A stretch of 14,726 nt of DNA from an uncultured Thermoleophilia bacterium. GTDB lineage: Bacteria > Actinomycetota > Thermoleophilia > UBA2241. Below, in pieces: positions 6,941 to 13,876 of the stretch. The notes under the pieces were generated by a model. It did not search any database. It was not told the origin of the DNA and saw only the letters and a list, made by a program, of their open reading frames with translations. The first letter of the stretch is position 1; each line of letters starts with the position of its first letter. A program made the translations under genes and the position numbers. Location of the stretch: assembly GCA_903921965.1 (NCBI GenBank), contig CAIXSE010000853.1, positions 1-14,726 on the forward strand. Direction: 5' to 3'.

Positions 6941-8797
6941 GTGTTCGGCTACATGGACAGGCTCCTGTACGTGGACCTCGACCGGGCCTCGTTCCGGACG
7001 GCCGGGCTGGAACGCGGCGACGTCGCCGACTACGTCGGCGGCAGCGGGCTTGCGGCGAAGATCTTGTACGACATGACGGACGGATCCACTGAGCCGCTCG
7101 GTCCCGAGAACGCGCTCGTCTTCATGACCGGCCCCTACGCCGGCACCCGCGCGCTCTCGTCGTCGCGCCACGTCGTGGTCGCGAGGTCTCCGTTGACCGG
7201 CCTGTTCGGCGAGGCGAACTCAGGCGGGTCGTGGGCGGAAGCGCTGAAGCGGAGCGGCTTCGACGGGCTGGTGGTCACGGGTCGGTCGGCTGAGCCGGTC
7301 TACCTCTGGATACGAGACGGCGCCGTTGAGCTGAGGGCGGCGTCGCACCTCTGGGGGATGGAAACCTTCGCAGCCGATGAGGTGATCAAGTCGGAGACGC
7401 AGTCGGACGCAGTCGTAGCTTGCATCGGGCCGGCGGGAGAGCGACTCGTCCCGTTGTCCATCATCCTGAACGACGGCGTCCACGCCAGGACGGCCTCGCG
7501 GTGCGGACTCGGGGCCGTCATGGGCGCGAAGAACCTGAAGGCGATCGCGGTCGCGGGCAGCCTCGAGGTCGCAGTCCACGACCCCGAGGCACTGAAGCGC
7601 TCCGTCAGGGCGGTGTCCAAGGACCTGGTCGGTATGACCCGGGGCCTGCGTGAGTTCGGCACGGCGGGAGCCGTGGTCTCGTCCGAAGCCATCGGCGGCC
7701 TGCCCGTCCAGAACTGGCGACACCAGGGGCGTTGGAAGGAGGGCGCCGAGAAGATCACGGGGGCGACCATCCTCGGCGCCTGGCGGGCCGGCGACTACTA
7801 CTGCAAACGCTGCATCATCGGCTGCGGCAAACGCGTGCAGCTGCCCGAGGGCCGCGGCAGCCGGGAGCTGGCGCTGCCCGAGTACGAGTCCCTCGGACTG
7901 CTGGGCAGCAACTGCCTCGTCGACGATCCCGCGACGCTGATCCGCGCCAACGATCTCTGCAACCGCTACGGCCTCGACACCATGAGCACCGGCGGCGTCG
8001 TCGCCTTCGCCATGGAGGCCTTCGAGAAGGGGCTCATCTCGGCGGCGGACGCGGGCGGCATCGATCTGCGCTGGGGCAGCTGCGACGGCCTGATCGGGGC
8101 CATCGACGCCATCGCCGCCCGGGCCGGGATCGGCGAGGTCCTCTGCCGAGGCACGCGCGCCGCTGCGAGGGAACTTGGCAACGGCGCGGAGGAGTTCGCC
8201 ATCCACGTGAAGGGCCTGGAGTTCCCGGCGCACGACCCAAGGGCCTACAACGCGGGGGGCCTCAACCTGGCGACGTCGTCAATCGGCGCCAGTCACCAGG
8301 CCGGCTTCTCCCACGCCTTCGAGCGGAACCTTTCGGCCCCGGAGATCGGCATCCCGAGCCCCGCGGACCCGTTCTCGGTCGAGGGCAAGGGTGCGCTGAC
8401 GGCGAAGACCCAGGACTACATGGGCATGGTCGACTCCCTGGTAACCTGCAAGTTCCTCCTGTTCGGCGGGCTCGGGATCCCGACGCTGGCCGAGTGGTAC
8501 CGGTGCATCACCGGCCGCCCGATGGACGTGGAGCAGTTCATGGTCGCCGGCGAGCGGATCTTCACGGTCAAGCGCCTGTACAACCTCGCGTGCGGGAGCG
8601 GGCGTGACGACGACGTCCTTCCGCGGCGCATCATGACGCTGCCCAAGACCGGCGACGGCCACACACCCAACCTCCCGCCCCTGGAACGCATGCGTGACGA
8701 GTACTACCGCTACAGAGGCTGGACGGACGGCGGCGTGCCATCGCCGCAGAAGCTCGACGAGCTCGGCATCGTCCAGCGGGAGCACGTCCGTGTCTGA
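6941..8797 (+). CDS. Aldehyde:ferredoxin oxidoreductase (AOR family, tungsten/molybdenum pterin enzyme)
   Basis: An AOR-family enzyme of 618 residues, the normal length. It is expected to oxidise an aldehyde to a carboxylic acid, or reduce the acid, with ferredoxin-type electron carriers. It would use a tungsten (or molybdenum) bis-pyranopterin and one [4Fe-4S] cluster. The cluster ligands are visible as C288-x2-C291-x3-C295 in YYCKRCIIGCGK plus Cys503 in DSLVTCKFLLF. The N-terminal pterin-binding region is typical (YVGGSGLAAK, VVARSPLTGLFGEANSGG, ASRCGLGAVMGAKNLKAIAV). The GTG at 6941 has AGGAG 8 bases upstream and follows the aminotransferase stop by 5 bases. The preceding aminotransferase could supply its aldehyde, and the following DUF362 protein overlaps by 8 bases. 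No pterin or tungstate-uptake genes are in the window. Aldehyde specificity is unknown. Confidence 0.95.
   Translation: MFGYMDRLLYVDLDRASFRTAGLERGDVADYVGGSGLAAKILYDMTDGSTEPLGPENALVFMTGPYAGTRALSSSRHVVVARSPLTGLFGEANSGGSWAEALKRSGFDGLVVTGRSAEPVYLWIRDGAVELRAASHLWGMETFAADEVIKSETQSDAVVACIGPAGERLVPLSIILNDGVHARTASRCGLGAVMGAKNLKAIAVAGSLEVAVHDPEALKRSVRAVSKDLVGMTRGLREFGTAGAVVSSEAIGGLPVQNWRHQGRWKEGAEKITGATILGAWRAGDYYCKRCIIGCGKRVQLPEGRGSRELALPEYESLGLLGSNCLVDDPATLIRANDLCNRYGLDTMSTGGVVAFAMEAFEKGLISAADAGGIDLRWGSCDGLIGAIDAIAARAGIGEVLCRGTRAAARELGNGAEEFAIHVKGLEFPAHDPRAYNAGGLNLATSSIGASHQAGFSHAFERNLSAPEIGIPSPADPFSVEGKGALTAKTQDYMGMVDSLVTCKFLLFGGLGIPTLAEWYRCITGRPMDVEQFMVAGERIFTVKRLYNLACGSGRDDDVLPRRIMTLPKTGDGHTPNLPPLERMRDEYYRYRGWTDGGVPSPQKLDELGIVQREHVRV
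8778..8782 (+). promoter_or_regulatory. Ribosome binding site fixing the DUF362 start
   Basis: GGGAG lies 7 bases before GTG 8790, inside the 3' end of the oxidoreductase gene. It supports the 8-base overlap start over the longer in-frame alternative at 8694, which would overlap by more than 100 bases and add a low-complexity serine-rich N-terminus. Confidence 0.6.
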
Positions 8798-10010
8798 CGG
8801 CGGTCGCTCGCTGTGCGGAGACGTGCGGCCGCACCGCCCGATCTGCGCCGTGGCGCGGGGCACGGACGTCCGCACGACGGTCTTCGAGGCCTTGAGCAGC
8901 ATCGACCTGCCCGACCTCAACGGCAAGCGGGTCCTGCTGAAGCCGAACATCGGCCGCAACGTCCCGGCCCGCACCGGGGTCGACACGAACCCCGACGTCA
9001 CCGAAGCGGTCTTCGAGCTCCTGCGCGGCAGGTACGATGCGACCTTCTTCATCGGCGACTCGCCGATCCTGGGCGTCGACTGCAGAGAAGCCTTCGCCAA
9101 CTCCGGCCACGGCGGGTTCCTCGAGCGGGAAGGGATCGAGTTCATCGACCTCGACAGTCGCAGGCCGATCACGCTCGAGATCCCCGACGGCCGCGTCCTC
9201 AAGCGCATCAAGGTGACCGGGTTCCTGCACGAGTTCGACTACGTCATCTCGATCCCGGTCCTGAAGATGCACATGCACACGGGTGCGTCACTCGGTTACA
9301 AGAACATGAAGGGCATGCTGTACAAGCGCGAGAAGGTCAAGCTGCACCAGCTGCACATGCCCGAGGCCAAGGAAGCGTATGGGCACAAGGAGCTCGATCT
9401 GGCCATCGCCGATCTCGCCCTGGTCCTGGAGCCGGACCTCGTGGTCTGCGATGCCACCTACGGATTGGAGGGGATGGGACCGTCGGCCGGCGACCGCAGG
9501 CAGCTCGACACCGTCATCGCCTCGACCGACTACCTCGCGGCGGACATCGTGGCGCTCGCGGTGGTCGGGCTGGATATCGCCCACGTACCCCATCTCCAAC
9601 TGATCGCCGAGCAGAAGGGCGGCGTGACCTCGTTGGCTGGGATAACCACTATCCCCGAGGACATCGAGCGGTTCCGTACCGCCTTCGCCATCCCTCCCAC
9701 CGACATCGTCATCGAGAACCACCTCGTCACGCTCCTGGATGAGGGGTCGTGCTCGGCGTGCCAGTCATCCGTGTACCTGTTCCTGAAGAACAACGAGGCG
9801 CTGATCGGCGACTACATCGGCGAGTGCGGGCACTTCAACATCGCCATCGGCACGGACGTCGAGGACGTCCCCGAGGACACGTTCCTGATCGGCAACTGCA
9901 CGGTGTGCCACAAGGACAAGGGCACCTTCCTCGTCGGGTGTCCGCCCTCGCAGACCATCGTCATGGAGACGGTACGAGAGAAGCTGGCGAAGAAGGGCGA
10001 CGGCGAGTGA
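8790..10010 (+). CDS. DUF362 domain protein with Cys-rich C-terminus, putative redox partner
   Basis: A 406-residue protein with the DUF362 core: KRVLLKPNIG (46-55) near the N-terminus, the segment VISIPVLKMHMHTGASLGYKN (152-172; core PVLKMH and GYKNMKG), and a long domain ending near residue 310. The C-terminal part has six cysteines spaced as CX2C (321/324), C346, CX2C (370/373) and C384 in VGCPP, which suggests a metal or Fe-S centre. It lacks the standard ferredoxin pattern CX2CX2CX3CP. DUF362 has no established general biochemical role. Its start lies inside the aldehyde oxidoreductase gene, so the two are very likely made together. Acting as electron acceptor or maturation partner for that enzyme is a reasonable inference. 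There are no membrane segments or signal peptide, so it is likely cytoplasmic. Confidence 0.85.
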   Translation: MSDGGRSLCGDVRPHRPICAVARGTDVRTTVFEALSSIDLPDLNGKRVLLKPNIGRNVPARTGVDTNPDVTEAVFELLRGRYDATFFIGDSPILGVDCREAFANSGHGGFLEREGIEFIDLDSRRPITLEIPDGRVLKRIKVTGFLHEFDYVISIPVLKMHMHTGASLGYKNMKGMLYKREKVKLHQLHMPEAKEAYGHKELDLAIADLALVLEPDLVVCDATYGLEGMGPSAGDRRQLDTVIASTDYLAADIVALAVVGLDIAHVPHLQLIAEQKGGVTSLAGITTIPEDIERFRTAFAIPPTDIVIENHLVTLLDEGSCSACQSSVYLFLKNNEALIGDYIGECGHFNIAIGTDVEDVPEDTFLIGNCTVCHKDKGTFLVGCPPSQTIVMETVREKLAKKGDGE

Positions 10011-10044
10011 GCTGCACCGTCGCGCCGGCGGGCCCGCGCCGCCC

Positions 10045-10074
10045 TTGACCCTGTCGTACGGCGGGGCGCATCAT
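10045..10074 (+). promoter_or_regulatory. Candidate promoter of the LuxR-type regulator
   Basis: TTGACC (10045-10050, 5 of 6 matches to -35) is followed after 18 bases by CATCAT (10069-10074, 4 of 6 to -10). It sits in the 167-base gap between the DUF362 gene and the regulator, and would give a leader of roughly 95 bases. GC-rich promoters are hard to call by eye, so confidence is modest. Confidence 0.35.
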
Positions 10075-10092
10075 CGGGGCACGTGGGTCGCT

Positions 10093-10110
10093 GCGGCGGC
10101 CGACCGCCGC
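10093..10110 (+). terminator. Strong GC hairpin between cassette and regulator (terminator or leader structure)
   Basis: GCGGCGG (10093-10099) pairs perfectly with CCGCCGC (10104-10110) across a 4-base CCGA loop. No U-run follows, only CGTTCG. It may terminate the upstream operon, or fold in the 5' leader of the regulator if the candidate promoter is real. A competing pairing, GGTCG (10086-10090) with CGACC (10101-10105), overlaps the same bases. Confidence 0.4.
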
Positions 10111-10177
10111 CGTTCGGGCCGTTCACAATGGCCGAACTCCCGGCTTCGTCACGACCACTGCGCTGGGTGAGGGCAGA

Positions 10178-12886
10178 GTGGCTTCGACGCCTGCATCGTT
10201 GCGGGACAACGTCGTCCTTCTTCGAACCAAGCTTGCGGTGCCGCCTCTGCAGCCCCGGCTGGTCCCAGGCCCCGACCTCGTCGGAGTCCTCGAGCAGGGT
10301 GGGAGTCGCAAGCTCACGCTCATCTCGGCGCCCGCTGGGTTCGGCAAGACCACGCTCGTCTGCCAGTGGATCGCGGCCTGCCGGCCGCGGGTGGCCTGGT
10401 ACTCGCTCGATACCAGCGACAACGAGCCGAGCGTCTTCTACCGCTACCTCCTGACGTCGCTTCAGGGCCTGGACCCCACCTTGAAGTCGGCGTTCGACCC
10501 GCTGCTCCAGGGACACTCCGCCGTCGGACGGGACGTCATCACGCACGTCAACAACCACCTGTCGAACCTGCGCGGGGATGTCCATCTCGTCCTCGACGAT
10601 TTCCAGGCGATCACCTCCGCCCAGCTCCACGACGACATCCTGCGGCTGCTCAAGAGCTCCCCACCCCAGTTCCACGTGACCTTGATCACCCGTCAGGACC
10701 CCCCGTTGCAGCTGTCACGCCTGAGGGTGAGCGGGGAGGTGACCGAGCTCAGGATCACCGACCTCCAGTTCACGCTGGACGACGCCGTCCGCTTCTTCCA
10801 CGACACGATGCAGCTCGACCTCCCCGTCGACCGCGTCGAGGAGCTCCGCGCGCTCACGGAGGGCTGGATCGTCGGGCTCCAGGTCGCCGGCCTGTCCCTG
10901 CAGAAGGGCGGTGACCCCAAGAGGCTCACTGCGAAGGCCGTGCTCCAGAACAGGGACATGCTCGACTACCTGTTCGAGGAGGTCCTTCAGGGCCAGGCCG
11001 CCGAGGTGCAGGACTTCCTCCTCAGGACGTCGCTCCTGCGGCAGTTCTCGGGCGCCCTGTGTGCGCACATGACGGGCGTGCGCGACGCGTCCGGGATGCT
11101 GCAGGAGCTGGAGCGCAGGAACCTCTTCATCGTCCCCCTCGACGACAGCCGGCGCTGGTATCGCTTCCACCCCCTGTTCGCCCAGATGCTCCGGCGCCGG
11201 CTGGAGACGTCGGCCGGGTACTCGGTGACCGACCTGCACAGGGCGGCTGCTTCCTGGTACGGCGAGCATGGCTACGTCGAGGAGGCCTTCCAGCACGCCT
11301 TCAGCTCGGGCGACTACGAGTTCGCCGCCGATCTCGTCGAGCAGAAGTGCCTCTCGCTCATCGACAACTACGAGTGGGCCGCCGCGCGCCGCTGGCTGGA
11401 AGGGTTGCCCCAGGACGTCCTGGAGCGGCGCTTCCTCCTCAGGCTCTACCGCGCGCTGGTCGTCTTCCTGCAGGAGGAGCTCACCAACATCGACAGCACG
11501 GTGGCCGACCTGGAGGGCAGCTTCGCCGAGATGACGAGGTCGTATACGGCCGAGAAGCGGAAGCTCGCCGAGGACGTGCTGCTCGCCCTGAAGATGAACT
11601 GCCTTCACTACTACGGCCCGGCGACGGTGATCCCCGCGTCCCGCCGCGCTCTCGAGACCATCTCGCCCCGCAACCTCGTGGCCCTCGGTCTTGTGCAGGC
11701 CGTCCTCTCGACAGCGTACATAGAGCAGGGCGACCTTCAGCCTGCGATGGAGGTCGTGCGGACCGGTCTCGACACGCTCGCCCACGCGAGCCCTGTCACC
11801 AGCAACTACGTGAGGGCGTATCTGCTGAACAAGCAGGCACGCCTCGAGTTCCTGTTCGGACGCCTGAGAGCAGCCGAGGGACTGCTTGGCGATGCGCTGG
11901 CGTATGCCAGGGAGCAGGATCCTCCGCTGCGGTCGGCCATGGCGATGTTCAACCTCACGTCGGCACAGATCTTCTACAGCAGGAACGAACTGGACGCGGC
12001 GCTGGAGCATGCGACCCGCTGCGTCGAGTACGCCGAGCCCGTCTCCGACATCGGGTACCTGCTCCTGGGGCTCAGATTGCAGGCCTTCGTCCACGAGAGT
12101 CACGGCGAGTCCGAGGTGGCCCGTGCGATCATGGACGAGGCCTTGAGAGTCGCTCGACAGACCAAGTCCTCGGTACGCATCGCATCGACTGAGCTCTCGG
12201 CCGTGCAGCTCGCCGCGATGCGCTCCGAGCTCGACACGGTGGCCCGGTGGGCGTCGCGGCGACATCTTGACCTGGCGGAGCCCTTCTCACGCAACTTCGA
12301 GAAGGAGTGTCTGCTCCTCGCGCGCTTCGACATGGCGAGCCACCGCTACCAGTCCGCCGTCGACCTGCTGGCCGCGCTCCGGCCACGTGTGGCCGATCGG
12401 CGACGTCTGACCTCGCTGCTCGCCCTCGACGTGCTCATGGCGTCGTGTCTTGCGCAGCTGGACCGTGAAGAGGAGGCGGCCGACCTGCTCGCGTCGTGCA
12501 TCGAGTTCGCCGGTCCGGAGGGCTACGTGCGTCCGTTCGTCGAGAGCGCGGCCTACCTGGTCGACATGCTCTTCTCGCTGTGCAGCAGCCACAGAGGCGT
12601 CGCGCGGGTCCATGCGGCGAAGCTCCTCAAGGCGTGTGAGGTCGCTCTGAGCGCTGCGCCGATGGCGCGGCCGCCGGCGGGCGGCGGCACGTCCGGGACG
12701 CTGTCGGCCCGTGAGGTCCAGGTGCTGCGCCTGCTCTACAGCGGCATGACCAACAAGGAGATCGCCAGTCAGGCGTTCATCTCGCCGAACACGGTCAAGA
12801 CGCACATCAAGAAGATCTACGGCAAGCTCGGTGTCACGACACGCGATGAGGCGATCATGAGGGCGAAGGAGCTCAACTACCTCTGA
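10178..12886 (+). CDS. MalT-type LuxR family transcriptional regulator (STAND ATPase)
   Basis: A 902-residue signal-transducing regulator with the MalT layout. An N-terminal P-loop ATPase has Walker A APAGFGKTT (51-59) and Walker B VHLVLDDF (135-142). A winged-helix region follows, then a long helical, tetratricopeptide-like sensor domain (about 350-830). The C-terminal LuxR helix-turn-helix is at 842-902 (LSAREVQVLRLL, NKEIASQAFISPNTVKTHIK). In this family ATP and an inducer bind to trigger multimerisation and promoter activation. There are no membrane segments, so it is a cytoplasmic sensor of a small molecule. The GTG start has GGGTGAGG 5 bases upstream. Its position directly after the permease-to-DUF362 cassette and in the same direction makes it the likely activator of that cassette, though its target is not shown by the sequence. 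Confidence 0.92.
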   Translation: MASTPASLRDNVVLLRTKLAVPPLQPRLVPGPDLVGVLEQGGSRKLTLISAPAGFGKTTLVCQWIAACRPRVAWYSLDTSDNEPSVFYRYLLTSLQGLDPTLKSAFDPLLQGHSAVGRDVITHVNNHLSNLRGDVHLVLDDFQAITSAQLHDDILRLLKSSPPQFHVTLITRQDPPLQLSRLRVSGEVTELRITDLQFTLDDAVRFFHDTMQLDLPVDRVEELRALTEGWIVGLQVAGLSLQKGGDPKRLTAKAVLQNRDMLDYLFEEVLQGQAAEVQDFLLRTSLLRQFSGALCAHMTGVRDASGMLQELERRNLFIVPLDDSRRWYRFHPLFAQMLRRRLETSAGYSVTDLHRAAASWYGEHGYVEEAFQHAFSSGDYEFAADLVEQKCLSLIDNYEWAAARRWLEGLPQDVLERRFLLRLYRALVVFLQEELTNIDSTVADLEGSFAEMTRSYTAEKRKLAEDVLLALKMNCLHYYGPATVIPASRRALETISPRNLVALGLVQAVLSTAYIEQGDLQPAMEVVRTGLDTLAHASPVTSNYVRAYLLNKQARLEFLFGRLRAAEGLLGDALAYAREQDPPLRSAMAMFNLTSAQIFYSRNELDAALEHATRCVEYAEPVSDIGYLLLGLRLQAFVHESHGESEVARAIMDEALRVARQTKSSVRIASTELSAVQLAAMRSELDTVARWASRRHLDLAEPFSRNFEKECLLLARFDMASHRYQSAVDLLAALRPRVADRRRLTSLLALDVLMASCLAQLDREEEAADLLASCIEFAGPEGYVRPFVESAAYLVDMLFSLCSSHRGVARVHAAKLLKACEVALSAAPMARPPAGGGTSGTLSAREVQVLRLLYSGMTNKEIASQAFISPNTVKTHIKKIYGKLGVTTRDEAIMRAKELNYL

Positions 12887-12905
12887 GCCTGTCTGCCGGA
12901 TGCGC

Positions 12906-12922
12906 AGGGTCGGAGCGACCCT
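12906..12922 (+). terminator. Hairpin just after the LuxR-type gene
   Basis: AGGGTCG (12906-12912) and CGACCCT (12916-12922) form a perfect 7-bp stem with a 3-base GAG loop, 20 bases after the regulator stop codon. There is no T-run, as is common in very GC-rich genomes. It is the best candidate for the regulator's terminator. Confidence 0.5.
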
Positions 12923-12960
12923 CGACGCGGGCAGCGCGACATCGCCGCGCGTCCCGAGCG

Positions 12961-13038
12961 CTGGAATGCGAGCCGCCGGCCTGGATGGAAGTGCACGGCC
13001 GGGGCGAGGTCCTCGTCTGGGTCATCGCCGGCGAGTAG
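12961..13038 (+). pseudogene. Possible remnant of a DUF35/OB-fold type gene
   Basis: The + frame ending at TAG 13036-13038 translates near its end to WMEVHGRGEVLVWVIAGE. This resembles the start of the DUF35 OB-fold domain (consensus-like W-x-E-V-x-G-R-G-x-V), here cut off after about 17 residues. The stretch upstream in the same frame is arginine-rich and has no recognisable zinc ribbon or start. It could be a decayed gene end between the regulator and the toxin-antitoxin pair, or a chance similarity in GC-rich DNA. Confidence 0.2.
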
Positions 13039-13076
13039 GCCGGCCGGGTCGGCGCGCGCCGCTCCGCCGGCGCGCC
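13027..13076. terminator. Two adjacent GC hairpins between convergent genes
   Basis: GCCGGC repeats at 13027-13032 and 13039-13044 (self-complementary, 6-base loop). GGCGCGC (13051-13057) pairs with GCGCGCC (13070-13076) across a 12-base loop. They lie just beyond the - strand antitoxin stop and could end transcription from either side. Neither has a T-run, so the assignment is weak. Confidence 0.3.
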
Positions 13077-13083
13077 CGCCTGT

Positions 13084-13383
13084 TCAACCCACCGGCGCGT
13101 GTGTGCTCAGCCAGTCGCGCAGGGCATCGTTCATCCGCGTCTGCCATCCCTTGCCGGTGCTCTTGAAGGCGCGCACCACGTCGGCGTCCAGGCGGATGTT
13201 CACGTGCTGCTTCGGCGTCGCGGAGCGCGGGCGTCCGCGTTTTGGCCGCAGCATCTCTGCGGCGACCTCCGCCCCGAAGATCTCGGGCAGGACCTCCGCG
13301 GCCGGGCGCGCCTGCCGGAACCACTCCTCGTCGGCCTCCGGGTTCTCGTCGTCGATCGACTCAGGGTCCGGCTTCCGTGGCAT
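13084..13383 (-). CDS. brnA: BrnA family antitoxin
   Basis: A 99-residue DNA-binding antitoxin of the BrnA family, which neutralises the BrnT ribonuclease and represses its own operon. The acidic N-terminal half is followed by the family signature HVNIRLDADVVRAFKSTGKG and WQTRMNDALRDWL (about 60-92), the ribbon-helix-helix-like DNA-binding part. The ATG has a strong ribosome binding site on the - strand (AGGGGAGG, complement of 13388-13395), 4 bases before the start. The gene begins 23 bases inside the end of the upstream toxin gene, so the order is toxin first, antitoxin second, as is usual for this system. The very strong ribosome binding site would favour an excess of antitoxin. Confidence 0.9.
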   Translation of the reverse strand: MPRKPDPESIDDENPEADEEWFRQARPAAEVLPEIFGAEVAAEMLRPKRGRPRSATPKQHVNIRLDADVVRAFKSTGKGWQTRMNDALRDWLSTHAPVG

Positions 13384-13636
13384 ACCGCCTCCCCTCGCGT
13401 CGGTTCGCCCTGCGCAGACTGATCACGTGCACCGTGTCGCCGCGTGGGGTGAACACCAGCATGTACAGATGCTCGCCTATGTGTCCGAGCGCCTGGTAGC
13501 GTCTTTCCTCGTAGTCCTTACGCCTGTCCTCGACGATCAGAGCCGAGCCCCAGTCGAACTCCGCTGCCAGGTCGAAGGGCAGCCGACGCTCCGCCATGTT
13601 GCGCTCGCTCTTCGCCGGGTCGTAGCTGAACTGCAT
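13361..13636 (-). CDS. brnT: BrnT family ribonuclease toxin
   Basis: A 91-residue toxin of the BrnT family (RelE-like fold), expected to cleave RNA and slow translation when free of BrnA. Conserved features are the N-terminal FSYDPAKSERN, the central EDRRKDYEERRYQALG and the C-terminal VHVISLRRANRREGRRY, where the family's basic catalytic residues lie. Length is normal and no truncation is seen, so the toxin looks intact. The ATG is preceded by no clear ribosome binding site, in contrast to the antitoxin. A TACAAT hexamer ends only 2 bases before the ATG. Low translation of the toxin relative to the antitoxin fits the system's logic. Confidence 0.9.
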   Translation of the reverse strand: MQFSYDPAKSERNMAERRLPFDLAAEFDWGSALIVEDRRKDYEERRYQALGHIGEHLYMLVFTPRGDTVHVISLRRANRREGRRYATEAGP

Positions 13637-13645
13637 TTATTGTAC

Positions 13646-13665
13646 CCACATCAATTCAGGTGTGG
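13646..13665 (-). promoter_or_regulatory. Candidate BrnA operator (inverted repeat)
   Basis: CCACA (13646-13650) and TGTGG (13661-13665) form an inverted repeat with a 10-base AT-richer spacer, 9 bases upstream of the toxin start. BrnA antitoxins are known to repress their own promoter through palindromic sites. The neighbouring TACAAT (complement of 13639-13644) looks like a -10, although it lies unusually close to the ATG. The patch 13634-13660 is distinctly AT-rich for this window. Confidence 0.45.
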
Positions 13666-13836
13666 ACAGGCCGTGCGGTAGGGAATCGGTGCGTGCGAGC
13701 ATCGGACAGCGTGGCGTCAGTCGAGCTGCGCCGAGGAGCACGCGGAAGGCCGTCCTGCGTTCATCGACGTGCTCCCACGGTAGAGGCACGTGGTCAGACG
13801 CGACAGGATGACGAGCACCTTGCGCGGTGGACGTTC
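13666..13836. other. Intergenic stretch with no recognisable gene
   Basis: This is most of the 240-base gap between the divergent toxin and oxidoreductase genes. I see no convincing protein, RNA gene or mobile element. One spaced inverted repeat is present, GGAGCACG (13735-13742) and CGTGCTCC (13768-13775), with a 25-base loop. Its role is unknown. Confidence 0.4.
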
Positions 13837-13864
13837 TGCTATCCTGCGGCCGTTCTCCGGAGAA
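13837..13864 (+). promoter_or_regulatory. Extended -10 promoter and perfect 12-bp palindrome before the molybdopterin gene
   Basis: TGCTATCCT (13837-13845) has the TGn plus TATnnT form of an extended -10 element. Seven bases later TTCTCCGGAGAA (13853-13864) is a perfect 12-bp palindrome that would cover the transcription start region. It ends 12 bases before the ATG and abuts the ribosome binding site. A repressor bound there would block initiation. This is inference from position and symmetry. Confidence 0.4.
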
Positions 13865-13876
13865 GCGAGGCTGCGG

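Noticed and set aside
10026..10041. CGGCG-N6-CGCCG hairpin right after the DUF362 stop
   Set aside because: It has only 5 bp and is entirely G/C in a very GC-rich stretch with no T-run. The hairpin at 10093-10110 is stronger.
10715..12265. 516-codon open frame on the - strand opposite the LuxR-type regulator
   Set aside because: Low-complexity shadow of the regulator's sensor domain.
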